Positions 50,988-59,818 of a stretch of 64,000 nt of DNA are shown here, piece after piece (the first letter of the stretch is position 1; each line of letters starts with the position of its first letter). The notes under the pieces are model-generated. The model did no database searches. It was not told the origin of the DNA and was given only the letters and a program-made list of their open reading frames with translations. The DNA comes from Polyangiaceae bacterium. GTDB lineage: Bacteria > Myxococcota_A > Polyangia > Polyangiales > Polyangiaceae. The position numbers and the translations under genes were made by a program. The stretch is taken from NCBI GenBank assembly GCA_025936115.1, contig JAICTZ010000015.1:1-64000 (forward strand), read 5' to 3'.

Positions 50988-53981
50988 GTGGCACGCGGGA
51001 CCCAGCCTGAGGGTGCGCCGGAGGCGATCGTCATAGGCAGCGGCTTTGGCGGCGCCGTGGCGGCGTGCCGCCTCGCCCAGCACGGCTTCCGCGTGCTCGT
51101 GCTCGAGCGCGGACGGCGCTTCGAGCAAGGCGATTTTCCTGCGCTGCCGGCCGCGCCGGCCCTCTTGCCCGACATCAAGCGCTGGAGCTGGCCCATCGAT
51201 CATGGCCTGTGGGACGTGGTCGATTTGAAGGAGCTCGTGAGCGTGCAGGCGGCCGGATACGGCGGCGGCTCGCTCGTGTACGCGAACGTCCATTTGCGCC
51301 CGCCGCCGAGCGTTTTCGACGACCGCTGGCCCGTCGCCTACCGCGACCGCAAAGGGCTCGACACTTACTTCGACCTCGCGGCCACGATGCTGGACGTGAA
51401 GCCGGCGACGAGCCACCCCGACTTCGACACCTTCACCAAATCCAGGACGCTCGAGGACGTGGCGTCGCGTCTCGGACGCGGACAGCAGTTCTTCTACCCT
51501 CCGCTCGCGATCACGTTCAAAGACGGACCGAACACCCACGGCGTGCAGCAAAACGCGTGCACCGCTTGCGGTCGCTGTTCCACGGGTTGCCCCGAAAAGG
51601 CGAAGAACACGCTCGACCACAACTACCTTGCTCTCGCCGAGCGCCATGGCGCCAAAGTGGTCACCGAGTGTGAAGTCACCGATTTCGCCGAGCTGCCGGA
51701 CGGTCGCTTTCGCGTGCGCTGCATCGATCACCTCGAAGGGCACGAAGCCGTCTACGAGACGAAGTACCTCTTCGTCTGCGCCGGTTCGGTGCACTCGACG
51801 CGCCTACTCGCTCGTGCCGAGCTCGTGAAGAACAAGGACGTGCGGCAGCGCGTCGGCGTCGGCTTCTTCCCGGGTGGCGACGCGCTCGGCATGATCTTCG
51901 ACACGGCAGAGCCGCTGCATCCCGAAATCGGACCCACGATCACGACGACGGTCGTGCACAACGAGTCCCGTGACGGGGAAGGTCATGGCCGCTTTTTCTT
52001 GGTCCAGGACGGAGGGTACTCGAACGAGCTTGCGCGCTTGCTCGGCACCGTGCGCGCTCCAGCCTGGGTCGGTCGCAACCGGCTCTCGAAGGCCAGGGCA
52101 CGCCAGACCGCTGAGCCGCCGCCCGGCGACGACGAGTTTCATCTGCCGTCGCCGCTCGACGACATCCTGAGCGCCGTCGAGGGTGGGCTCGGCTCGAGCA
52201 TGGCGTCGTCACAACTGCGAGCCGCTTGGCCGAAGCTCGTGAGTGAGCTCAAGGATCCGTTGCTGTTGCCGGCGATCGTGGAAAATACGATCGATGCTTC
52301 GATTCGCGCCCGATACGCGCGTTGGCCACTGACGCGTCGCATGAATCCGGACAAGCCCTTTTTGTCCACCCTGATTCAGTTGGAACGCAAGTTCATCGCT
52401 CGTTGGTTCGGCAATAGCGGCATGCTCGCCGAGCACGCCTTGAACGCGGTGCTCGACCAAGGCGGCCTCAAAGCCGCGGACGTCGCAAAGCAAATGTTCG
52501 GCTACGACGCGAGCGGCGCAGCCCATCGCACGATGCTGCTCGCGATGGGCCGCGACGCCGCGCCCGGTGTCCTCCAGTACGACAAGGGAACGGACACGCT
52601 CGTCGCCGATCTCGACCTCTATCATCTTGCGCAGGGCTACTCGAACGAGGAGCTCTTGATGACGGACATCGCGCAAGAGCTCGGCGGCGAGCTCCGCACG
52701 AACCCGGCGTGGGCGTTCCTCGGCAAGCCGATCACGGTGCACAACCAGGGCGGCTGCCGCATGACCGACGAGAGCAAGTACGGCGTGACCGACCCGAACG
52801 GCGCCGTCCACGGCTACGACACGCTCTTCGTCCTCGACGGCGCCGTGCTCTGCTCGTCGGTCGGCGTGAATCCGTCGGCGACCATCACCGCCATCGCCGA
52901 GCGCAACATCGAGCACTTCTTGCAAACGCACGCGCCCGAGCGCGTGAACGACGCCGGCCGCGCCGAGTACCATCGCCAGCGCGCGCTCGCCGCGGGGTTC
53001 CGCGAGCGGGCCCGCGACTTCCAGCTCGAGCCACCCGATCGTCCCTGCGTCCCGTTCAAAGCCAAGCCGCTCGGCTTGCGCTTCGACGAAAGCATGACGG
53101 GCTACTACTCGCCGGGCCCACACCGACCGCCAACGGACGAGGCATTTCGCGCGCGCGAACGCGAGGGCCGTCCGGAGCACCCGCTGCGCGTCGATCTGCG
53201 CCTGAGCTCGGAAAACCTCGCGAAATTCTGGGACGACGAGACGCACGCCCTACGCGCGACCGGACGCATCACGCTCGTTTTGCCGGGCGAACGAGAGAAG
53301 CGCGAGCTCCCGCTCACGGCGGGCCGCGTCGAGCTCATGGTGCCGCGCTACAAACCGCACGGCGTGCCTCCGAACGAACGCGAGCGCCTGATCGCGCAGG
53401 AGTACGCGCTACTCGGACAAGCTGCGTTCGAGCTGCTGAGCGAAAAGGAGCTCGCCGAGCTCGGTACGCCCGATTTTCCGGGCCGCCGGCACAAGACCAT
53501 CGCCGGCTCGCCGCCTCCGCACGCCGAGCGATTTCTCAAGTATTGGCTCTCGTTCACGCACGACGGCCAATACTTCCTCGTCTACGGCTACAAGCGCGTG
53601 AGGGACGACCCCGCCTTCGACGCGTGGCGCGATACGTCGTCGCTCTACGTCTCGCTGTATCGAACCCAAAAAGATCCGGATCTCTCGGCCGTGCCGAGCT
53701 CGGGGCTGCTCGGCGCGGGAGTCATCCACGTGGACATGAACGAGTTCATGTTCAAGCAGCTGCCGTCGATGTTCGTGGCCGAAGGCATCGACCCCGAGCG
53801 ACCGCCGCCCGGCGTGCCGTCCAAAGACCATCCGGAAACGGTCGATCCGGCGCGTGCGACCTGGGCGATCGCCAAATTCGGCTGGTTTTTCTTCGGTTCG
53901 CTCCAGCGTGTCTATGCGCCGGAGATGGGCAAAGTGTTCGAGACGTTCTTCCGCCTGTCGGAGGGGAGCCGGCCACAGTGA
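50988..53981 (+). CDS. GMC oxidoreductase, cholesterol-oxidase-like, with FeS-type Cys motif
   Basis: A 997-residue flavoprotein. The start GTG 50988 has GGAAAG 7 nt upstream and immediately precedes the FAD-binding Rossmann motif IVIGSGFGGAVAA. Substrate-domain hallmarks include GGGSLVYANVH, and the C-terminal GMC signature has VHNQGGCRMTD (candidate catalytic His) and SSVGVNPSATI. At C191, C194, C197, C201 is CTACGRCSTGC, a CX2CX2CX3C pattern that could hold a 4Fe-4S cluster. About 300 residues after the GMC core (about 690-997) form an extra domain with LRFDESMTGYYSPG and WLSFTHDGQYFLVYGY, not recognised. There is no signal peptide. It is coupled by GTGA to the hydrolase gene; the substrate is probably a sterol or other alcohol. 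Confidence 0.88.
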   Translation: MARGTQPEGAPEAIVIGSGFGGAVAACRLAQHGFRVLVLERGRRFEQGDFPALPAAPALLPDIKRWSWPIDHGLWDVVDLKELVSVQAAGYGGGSLVYANVHLRPPPSVFDDRWPVAYRDRKGLDTYFDLAATMLDVKPATSHPDFDTFTKSRTLEDVASRLGRGQQFFYPPLAITFKDGPNTHGVQQNACTACGRCSTGCPEKAKNTLDHNYLALAERHGAKVVTECEVTDFAELPDGRFRVRCIDHLEGHEAVYETKYLFVCAGSVHSTRLLARAELVKNKDVRQRVGVGFFPGGDALGMIFDTAEPLHPEIGPTITTTVVHNESRDGEGHGRFFLVQDGGYSNELARLLGTVRAPAWVGRNRLSKARARQTAEPPPGDDEFHLPSPLDDILSAVEGGLGSSMASSQLRAAWPKLVSELKDPLLLPAIVENTIDASIRARYARWPLTRRMNPDKPFLSTLIQLERKFIARWFGNSGMLAEHALNAVLDQGGLKAADVAKQMFGYDASGAAHRTMLLAMGRDAAPGVLQYDKGTDTLVADLDLYHLAQGYSNEELLMTDIAQELGGELRTNPAWAFLGKPITVHNQGGCRMTDESKYGVTDPNGAVHGYDTLFVLDGAVLCSSVGVNPSATITAIAERNIEHFLQTHAPERVNDAGRAEYHRQRALAAGFRERARDFQLEPPDRPCVPFKAKPLGLRFDESMTGYYSPGPHRPPTDEAFRAREREGRPEHPLRVDLRLSSENLAKFWDDETHALRATGRITLVLPGEREKRELPLTAGRVELMVPRYKPHGVPPNERERLIAQEYALLGQAAFELLSEKELAELGTPDFPGRRHKTIAGSPPPHAERFLKYWLSFTHDGQYFLVYGYKRVRDDPAFDAWRDTSSLYVSLYRTQKDPDLSAVPSSGLLGAGVIHVDMNEFMFKQLPSMFVAEGIDPERPPPGVPSKDHPETVDPARATWAIAKFGWFFFGSLQRVYAPEMGKVFETFFRLSEGSRPQ

Positions 53982-55102
53982 CGCCGAGCGAAACCATTCC
54001 CCTTACGGTCGATGAGGAGCACGGAGGGCTCACGCTCACGTTGCGTCGCTATCAACCCGCGAACGGCAGCGCTCCGCGCGGCGCCGTCTTGCTCCTCCAC
54101 GGCGGTAACAGCGCGGGCGACACGTTTCTGCTGCCGAACGGCGGGCTCACGGCGTTCCTTACGCAAGACGGGTTCGACGTGTGGATCCTCGATTGGCGCA
54201 CGAGCCCCCACGTCGTCAATCCGTTCATCGAGGGCCCGAGGTGGCTCGGCGGTTCCCCGCAAAGGGAGCGCGAGCTCTTCGCGCTCGACCACGCCGCCGA
54301 AACCGACATTCCGAGAGCCGTCGAGGAAATCCGCCGCCACGTCCCGGACGCGGAGCTCGGCGTCGTCGGACATTGCATGGGCGGCGGCGCCGCGAGCATT
54401 GCGATCGCCACTGGGAAATTCTCCGGCCTCGGCGTCAAGAACGTCGTGCTCTCGACCCTCGGGCTCTTCTACGAAGTGCCCTGGAACGGCTGGTTCAAAG
54501 CCGAAGACTTCATCGTCGAGCGCATTCCGCAAGAAGACCCCGAGTGCCGCGGCGTCGATCCCCGTACACCCGCGCGCTGGCCGCGCGCGATGACCGAAGC
54601 CTTCGGCTACTGGCCGCGCGGCTGGCTACCCGGAGGCACGAGCCCGGCCGCGCTCATGCTCCAGCGCCTCACGTTCATGTTCGGACAGCCGTACAACGCG
54701 CGGCGGCTCGATCCGGCGATCAGCGAACGCGAGCTCTTGGCGCAATTCGGAGCGATGCACGTCGGCTTGTTCCTGCACGCCGCCGAGCTCGTCCGGCGCG
54801 GCTACGCCGCCAAGCTCGGCGCGCCCGACGTGGTCGACCGCCCGCGGCGCGCTGGAGAAGGTCCCGTAACCGACCACTACCTCATCCCGCAGCACTTTCA
54901 TGAGCATCGCATCACGCTGCTCAACGCCACCGATAACCAGCTCTGGCACCGCGACGCCGTAGACCTCATGCACGACTGGCTCCGCGATCACGGCGTGCAC
55001 TCGGAAAAACGCAACTACGCCGGCTACCGCATTCAAGAGCTCTTCTGGGGCGCGCGCGCCAAACGCGACGTCTACCCGGATATTCGGAACGCGCTGCTTT
55101 AG
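53978..55102 (+). CDS. Alpha/beta hydrolase with PhaC-like Cys nucleophile motif
   Basis: A 374-residue protein. The start GTG 53978 overlaps the oxidase stop (GTGA) after a GGAGGGGAG ribosome site. The hydrolase core is recognisable from VLLLHGGNSAGDTF (oxyanion region) and DVWILDWRTSP. The nucleophile elbow is GHCMGGG, so the predicted nucleophile is C133, as in PHA synthases and dienelactone hydrolases, rather than Ser. The acid is probably D in LLNATDNQLW. Where a catalytic His is expected (GH.D-like motif) the sequence reads NYAGYRIQELFWG, so the His may be replaced. Its pairing with a cholesterol-oxidase-like GMC protein suggests joint steroid or lipid metabolism (inference). Confidence 0.82.
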   Translation: MTPSETIPLTVDEEHGGLTLTLRRYQPANGSAPRGAVLLLHGGNSAGDTFLLPNGGLTAFLTQDGFDVWILDWRTSPHVVNPFIEGPRWLGGSPQRERELFALDHAAETDIPRAVEEIRRHVPDAELGVVGHCMGGGAASIAIATGKFSGLGVKNVVLSTLGLFYEVPWNGWFKAEDFIVERIPQEDPECRGVDPRTPARWPRAMTEAFGYWPRGWLPGGTSPAALMLQRLTFMFGQPYNARRLDPAISERELLAQFGAMHVGLFLHAAELVRRGYAAKLGAPDVVDRPRRAGEGPVTDHYLIPQHFHEHRITLLNATDNQLWHRDAVDLMHDWLRDHGVHSEKRNYAGYRIQELFWGARAKRDVYPDIRNALL

Positions 55103-55105
55103 TCG

Positions 55106-55403
55106 CGAGTTGGGCAGTCTTGGCAGGAAAGATCACGATCGGCAAGGAAGCCGAAATGCACGCGAGAACCGGCGAGGCCGGCACGTTGTGGCTCGCAGGT
55201 CGACACCGTCGCCGCGCTCGTGTGAGGCGATGGAAAGCCCTCCTACGGACTTTTTTTGGATTGATGGGGGCACGGCGACCTCGCTCAGAGTCCAGCGTCC
55301 GTGCCGATCACTGACCCACGACGCGCCGGCCTCGCCGGTTTTTCGCGTGACTCTTGGTCTTTCTTGCCGATCGCGATCTGGTCTTCCAAGATCGCCCAAC
55401 TCG
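55106..55403. repeat. Long imperfect inverted-repeat element (MITE-like)
   Basis: Left arm 55106-55191 and right arm 55315-55403 are imperfect reverse complements of about 85 bp. Shared blocks are CGAGTTGGGC, GATCGGCAAG and ACCGGCGAGGCCGGC. About 120 bp without a gene lie between, including a T7 tract. The element fills exactly the gap between the convergent hydrolase stop (55102) and pilQ stop (55407), and its transcript could fold as a very long stem that ends transcription from both sides. Confidence 0.75.
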
Positions 55404-55406
55404 AGT

Positions 55407-57734
55407 CTAGCGCCCGAGCGCTTCGGCGCGATTCACGATGCGCGGTGTGAGGAAGATCACGAGCTCGCTCCGCTGATCGCTCGCGCGGCGGCGCTGGAAC
55501 AAGAGGCCGAGCAGCGGAATGTCGCCGAAGAACGGCACCTGGTCGAGGTTACGGCCCGTGTTGCGCGTGTAAATGCCGCCGATGACGGCCGTGTGGCCGT
55601 CCATCACGAGGAGCTCGGTCTCGGCCTCGCGCTTCAAAATCGTCGGATCGCCGCGCGCCGAGGTCTGGTTGAAGTCGGGCTCGTCGCGGTTGATCTTCAC
55701 GTGCATGCTGACGCTGCCGTCCGCGGTCACGTGCGGTTGCACGAGGAGCTGGAGCTTGGCTTCCTGGAACGTGGTCTGCACGCCCTGCGCGCTCACCTGC
55801 GAGAACGGGATCAAGGTACCCTGAGCGATGCGCGCCTCGTGGTTGTCGAGCGTCAAGATGCGTGGGCTCGAGAGGATGCGCAAGAGGCCGCTCGCTTCGG
55901 CGGCGGACAAGCGCACGGCGAGGTTCACGGTGTTGTCGACCGAGCCGAGCGAGAGACCAATCGCGCCGCCGGAGCCGGTCCCGACGGCCGCGGGCAGATT
56001 GACCGCGAAGTTCGGGCTCGCGACCGTATTGGCGAACGGGCTCAACCCCGCCGTCGGTGTGTTGGCGTCGCTCGCGCCACCGACGACTCCGACGGAATTC
56101 GGGAACGCGAGGCCCGTCGGATTGCCGGTCGCTGCCGAAAACGTGCCGTCGCCGCCCCATTGAATGCCCACGTCGCGCAAGTAGCGGCTCGTCGCTTCCA
56201 CGATGCGCGCTTCGACGAGCACCTGCGGCGTCTGCGTATCGAGCGACCGAATCAACTCTTCGATTTGATTCAGATTTCCAGCGATGTCCCGCGCGATGAG
56301 CACGTTCGTGCGGTCGTCTACGGCGAGCGTGCCGCGCTCGCTCAGCAGCGGCCGCGCGCGCTCCTGGATCTCCTTGGCCGACGCGTAGCTCACCGGGATG
56401 AGCCGCGTCTCGAGCGGCGCAAGCTTCACTTCTTGCGCGCGGCGCGCGAGCTGGAGCTCGCGTTCCTTTTCGAGATCGGCGAGCGGCGCGACGCGAATCA
56501 TGTTGCCTCCACGCACCATGCCGAGGCCTTTGCTCTGCAAGACGACGTCGAGCGCCTGATCCCAGGGCACGTTACGCATCTTGATCGTGACGGAGCCGGT
56601 CACGTTGTCGGCCGTGACGACGTTCACCTGCCCCACGTCGGCGAGCAGACGCAGCACATTGTGAATGTCGGCGTCCTTCAGATCGAGATCGATGCGCCGG
56701 CCCGTGAAGTTGCGCTGCTGGCCGAGCGCCGAGGGCGCGAAGCCCGCCGCGTCAGCGGGGGCCGCCGTGCGTTCGACGAGACCCTGCGGCGGCGAATAGC
56801 CGTCATAGACGCGCGGCACGTCGCGCACGGCGTCCTCGACCGTGACGGTGCGCGTCCGGCGCGCGATGCCGCCGTCGCGCGCGACGCCGCTCTGCGACGG
56901 CATCTGCTTGGCGGGATCGGCGAAGGTCCAAACCAGCGAATTGCCGCGGCGCTGCACGCGGCTCGTGATCCCTTTCGAGACCTCGGCCTCGAGCACGACC
57001 GTGTTCGCCTCGCTCTGGCCCGGATAGCTCGACACGCTGCTCACGCCGCCGCCGAAAGCCGAGACGTCGAGCTCGCGCACGAGCTCGTCCGGCAGTCGCG
57101 CTCCCTCGAGCACGAGCCGCGCGCGGCCGTCTTTGACGACGGGTTCGCGAAACTCCGTGTCCTCGCCGAGCTCGACGAGGACGCGATCTTCGTCGCTCGC
57201 GTGCTCGAAACGCACGTCGCGCACCCGCGTGGCCACGGGCGCCTTGGCGGCCGGCGCTGCCGCGGCGGTCGCGCTCGTCGCTGTGGAGGCGGGGAGTCCG
57301 AGGCGCTTGGGGGCGACGCGGATCACGAGGGAATTGCCGTCTACGGCGATGCCGTACGCTGCTTCTTCGGCCAAGGTCACGAGCAGGCGCGTCGTGTGTC
57401 CGCCGATCACGGAGAACGATTGCGCCATCACGCCGCCGACCACGCCAATCCGCTCGGTGAGCGCGGGTGGGACGCCCTCGAGCACCGCCTGGGGCACGTC
57501 GACGATGAGGCGATTCTTTTGTTTGTCGAGGCGCGCCGTGAACGTCGGCGCCGAACTGAAGCTCACGACGATGCGCGTCTCGGCAGCGCCCGCCTTCGAA
57601 ACCTCGACATGAGTCGCCTTGCGCTCGCTCTCGGCCGCCTGAGCGGTCGAGGCGAGACCGAGCCCCAGCATTAAGGCGAGGGGCACCGCCAATGAGGCGG
57701 GACCGAGCAGGAGGTGGCGGGTGAAAGACCGCAT
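55407..57734 (-). CDS. pilQ: Type IV pilus secretin PilQ
   Basis: A 775-residue outer-membrane secretin through which the type IV pilus passes. The start is ATG 57734 with GGAG 6 nt upstream and signal peptide MRSFTRHLLLGPASLAVPLALMLGLGLASTAQA. The open frame extends 61 codons upstream but lacks signal features. Two AMIN (peptidoglycan-binding) domains lie at about 40-150 and 180-290, an STN/N0 domain at about 345-420 (LDLKDADIHNVLRLLADVGQVNVV), an N1 domain at about 430-500, and the secretin core follows with VEARIVEATSRYLRDVGIQWGG and the closing GTLFLTPRIV-like PLLGLLFQRRRASDQRSELVIFLTPRIV. It is last in pilMNOPQ. Confidence 0.96.
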   Translation of the reverse strand: MRSFTRHLLLGPASLAVPLALMLGLGLASTAQAAESERKATHVEVSKAGAAETRIVVSFSSAPTFTARLDKQKNRLIVDVPQAVLEGVPPALTERIGVVGGVMAQSFSVIGGHTTRLLVTLAEEAAYGIAVDGNSLVIRVAPKRLGLPASTATSATAAAAPAAKAPVATRVRDVRFEHASDEDRVLVELGEDTEFREPVVKDGRARLVLEGARLPDELVRELDVSAFGGGVSSVSSYPGQSEANTVVLEAEVSKGITSRVQRRGNSLVWTFADPAKQMPSQSGVARDGGIARRTRTVTVEDAVRDVPRVYDGYSPPQGLVERTAAPADAAGFAPSALGQQRNFTGRRIDLDLKDADIHNVLRLLADVGQVNVVTADNVTGSVTIKMRNVPWDQALDVVLQSKGLGMVRGGNMIRVAPLADLEKERELQLARRAQEVKLAPLETRLIPVSYASAKEIQERARPLLSERGTLAVDDRTNVLIARDIAGNLNQIEELIRSLDTQTPQVLVEARIVEATSRYLRDVGIQWGGDGTFSAATGNPTGLAFPNSVGVVGGASDANTPTAGLSPFANTVASPNFAVNLPAAVGTGSGGAIGLSLGSVDNTVNLAVRLSAAEASGLLRILSSPRILTLDNHEARIAQGTLIPFSQVSAQGVQTTFQEAKLQLLVQPHVTADGSVSMHVKINRDEPDFNQTSARGDPTILKREAETELLVMDGHTAVIGGIYTRNTGRNLDQVPFFGDIPLLGLLFQRRRASDQRSELVIFLTPRIVNRAEALGR

Positions 57735-57924
57735 ATTTCGCTCCGAAAGCGCCGCCCCCGCACGCCGTGACGCACCGTGGGCAAGCCGTTCGGAGCGTAA
57801 CGTTTCGTGCAGCAGACGAACAAATTCCGCGCCAACTTCAGCGGGGCGCGGCGCACTTCCCCTCGAGCCTCTGCAGACGACGCGTGCAGGCTCGGCCCGG
57901 GCAGCGCCCGGACGCAAGACACAC
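57735..57924 (-). other. 190-bp pilP-pilQ spacer
   Basis: The spacer has no independent gene. The pilQ frame stays open across it for 61 codons (Arg/Ala-rich, no signal). It may hold a separate pilQ ribosome site only, or extra regulation; no clear promoter was seen. Confidence 0.4.
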
Positions 57925-58560
57925 TCAGCCGCCCTTACCCTTGTCTTCGCCGGTTTCGGGCCGGAGGGGGATCACTTTGGTGGCGGCCGGCACGTCGGGA
58001 TTGTTCGGATCTTCGCGCACGAGCACGACGTCGCCGTCGCGAATGCGGTCGAGCCGCCAGTTGAGCTGATAGGTGGCGCCCGTCTGTCCGCCGAGCTGCA
58101 CGACATCGGCGCGGCCGACGAAGTCCCCGCGGTGCACGACGTGACCCTTGCCGGTCGGGTCGACGAGCATGGCGCGCGCGGGCTCGATGCGCGTGACGAT
58201 GCCGACGAGCTTCAGATCGTCCACCGCAAACTCCGAGAGCACGACCTCGCGCTGCGATTTGACCTGGCTTTTCGCCTCTTCCACGAAATTGTGCGCGAAC
58301 GAGCGGAACGGGTCGCGGCTGCGTTCGGTCTCGGTGAATTCGGCTTCGGGGAACTCACGCCGCCCGACGACGGCGGAGTCGGCGGGCTTCGGCGCCGAGG
58401 CGACCGGCGCAGCCGCCGAAGCGGCAGCCGCCGGCGCGGATGACGGCGGTGACATTTCCACCTTATCGCCACAGGCGGCGAGCGCCCACGCGGAAAAGAG
58501 TAGCGTGACGCCCGCGGCGCGGCCCCGCCGTGTAGGCGTACTCTGGTTCCTCGCGCTCAT
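57925..58560 (-). CDS. pilP: Type IV pilus assembly lipoprotein PilP
   Basis: A 211-residue lipoprotein with lipobox ALAAC at about residue 30, followed by a long Ala/Pro/Ser linker. The beta-rich PilP domain follows (SEFAVDDLKLVGIVTRIEPARAMLVDPTGKGHVVHRGDFVG ... LNWRLDRIRDGDVVLVRED). In the family it links the inner-membrane PilN/PilO pair to PilQ. The ATG shares ATGA with the pilO stop. A 190-bp gap then precedes pilQ. Confidence 0.95.
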   Translation of the reverse strand: MSARNQSTPTRRGRAAGVTLLFSAWALAACGDKVEMSPPSSAPAAAASAAAPVASAPKPADSAVVGRREFPEAEFTETERSRDPFRSFAHNFVEEAKSQVKSQREVVLSEFAVDDLKLVGIVTRIEPARAMLVDPTGKGHVVHRGDFVGRADVVQLGGQTGATYQLNWRLDRIRDGDVVLVREDPNNPDVPAATKVIPLRPETGEDKGKGG

Positions 58561-59177
58561 GGAGCCCCCTGCTTCATGGCGCCGCCCCGCTTGTCCGGAC
58601 CCGCGTCCTTTGCGTCCTCGGAAGCGCGAAATGCGGTCGCGAGCACGTCGGCGTGGACGAAGACGTCCTCGCCCTTCACCTCGGGCTTGCCGAGGTTCAC
58701 GTTCTCGAGGTTGATGATGCGATCGAGCTGGCTCACGCCGTAGAAGAACTTGGCGATCTGGTGATAGCGCCCGCTCACCTCGAGCTTCATGGGCACGCGC
58801 ACGTAAAACTGCTCCGGTACTTCCGGGCTCGGCGTCCAGGCGATGAGATCGACGCCCGCCACGTTGGCGACGTTCTGCACGGCGCTCAAGAAAGCCGGAT
58901 ATTCGCTGGTGACGGGCAATACCTTGTTGAGCTCGCGCTGCCGCTGCTGCCGGTCGTTGAGCTCGGCCAGATCCTTCTGGTACGCGAATTCGGCCTTGCG
59001 CGCGTCGGCGAGATCGGTGTTGAGCTGCTGCTCGCGGCTCTGCGCGGCTTCGATCGCGCTCGCGAGATCGCCGTAAAAGACGACGTAGTACGCGACGCCC
59101 GTGAGCGCGAGCAAGAGCGCACCGACGCCGACACGCGCCGCTACCGGCAGTCTCGCGAGTTGATCGGCGAGCGCCAT
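58557..59177 (-). CDS. pilO: Type IV pilus inner-membrane protein PilO
   Basis: A 206-residue bitopic protein. A short cytoplasmic N-terminus is followed by a membrane helix (about 15-35, VGVGALLLALTGVAYYVVFYG), a coiled coil (EAAQSREQQLNTDLADARKAEFAYQKD) and the PilO ferredoxin-like periplasmic domain (EQFYVRVPMKLEVSGRYHQIAKFFYGVSQLDRIINLENV). The start ATG at 59177 overlaps the pilN stop by one base (TGATG). It dimerises with PilN in the alignment subcomplex. Confidence 0.95.
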   Translation of the reverse strand: MALADQLARLPVAARVGVGALLLALTGVAYYVVFYGDLASAIEAAQSREQQLNTDLADARKAEFAYQKDLAELNDRQQRQRELNKVLPVTSEYPAFLSAVQNVANVAGVDLIAWTPSPEVPEQFYVRVPMKLEVSGRYHQIAKFFYGVSQLDRIINLENVNLGKPEVKGEDVFVHADVLATAFRASEDAKDAGPDKRGGAMKQGAP

Positions 59178-59818
59178 CAGTACTTCACCTGCGCTTCGAG
59201 CGAGAAGCGCACCACGGCGAGGCCGGTCTTGTTGTCCCTCTCTTGCTTGCCGGGCAAGAGCACGACGCTGCTGAAGTAATCGGACAGATTGAGGCGGCGC
59301 GCGAGCTCGCTCACGTCTTCCCCGTCGAGCGCGACGCCTTCGAGCCGGACGCGGCGCGCTTGCTCGTTGAAGCTCGTGAGCTCGAGCCTGCGCGGGTCCC
59401 AATTGCCGTTGAAGGCGGCGAGTGGGTTGTCGCGCCGAATTTGGCTCAATTTATCGGGCGCGACGCTCGGGCCGCGGCCGGGCGTGAGGATATGGGAGAG
59501 CTCGAGCAGGACGGCCGTCGGTCCCGTGCGCGCGGTCTCGAGCTTGGTGATGGCGGCCTCGCGCGCGCGGAGCTGCTCGAGCTTCTTCTTGACGGCATCG
59601 TGGTTGGCAATCGCCGCCTTGGCTTGCGAAATCTGCGTCTCGATCTCGCTGTTCTTTCGGCGCTGATCGGCGAGCTCCTCGCTCTTGACGCTGTGGAACA
59701 CGAAGAGCCCGGCGATCTCGGCGAGGAACGCCACCATCACGGCGACGAGCCAGAGCTGCTTGCCCTCGGCGCGCGCCTCGGCGCGGCGCTTTTGCGGGAG
59801 CAGGTTGACGCGAATCAA
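59177..59818 (-). CDS. pilN: Type IV pilus inner-membrane protein PilN
   Basis: A 213-residue bitopic protein. It begins at TTG 59818, overlapping the pilM stop as TTGA, and reads MIRVNLLPQKRR, the conserved PilN cytoplasmic motif (INLLP) that docks on PilM. The membrane helix is at about 22-42, followed by a coiled coil and the periplasmic PilN domain. No ATG is available, so the TTG start is well supported by the invariant motif. Confidence 0.95.
   Translation of the reverse strand: MIRVNLLPQKRRAEARAEGKQLWLVAVMVAFLAEIAGLFVFHSVKSEELADQRRKNSEIETQISQAKAAIANHDAVKKKLEQLRAREAAITKLETARTGPTAVLLELSHILTPGRGPSVAPDKLSQIRRDNPLAAFNGNWDPRRLELTSFNEQARRVRLEGVALDGEDVSELARRLNLSDYFSSVVLLPGKQERDNKTGLAVVRFSLEAQVKY

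Noticed and set aside
55110..57674. Long plus-strand frame antisense to pilQ, starting in the inverted repeat
   Set aside because: pilQ carries all secretin domains on the other strand; this frame is a composition artefact.
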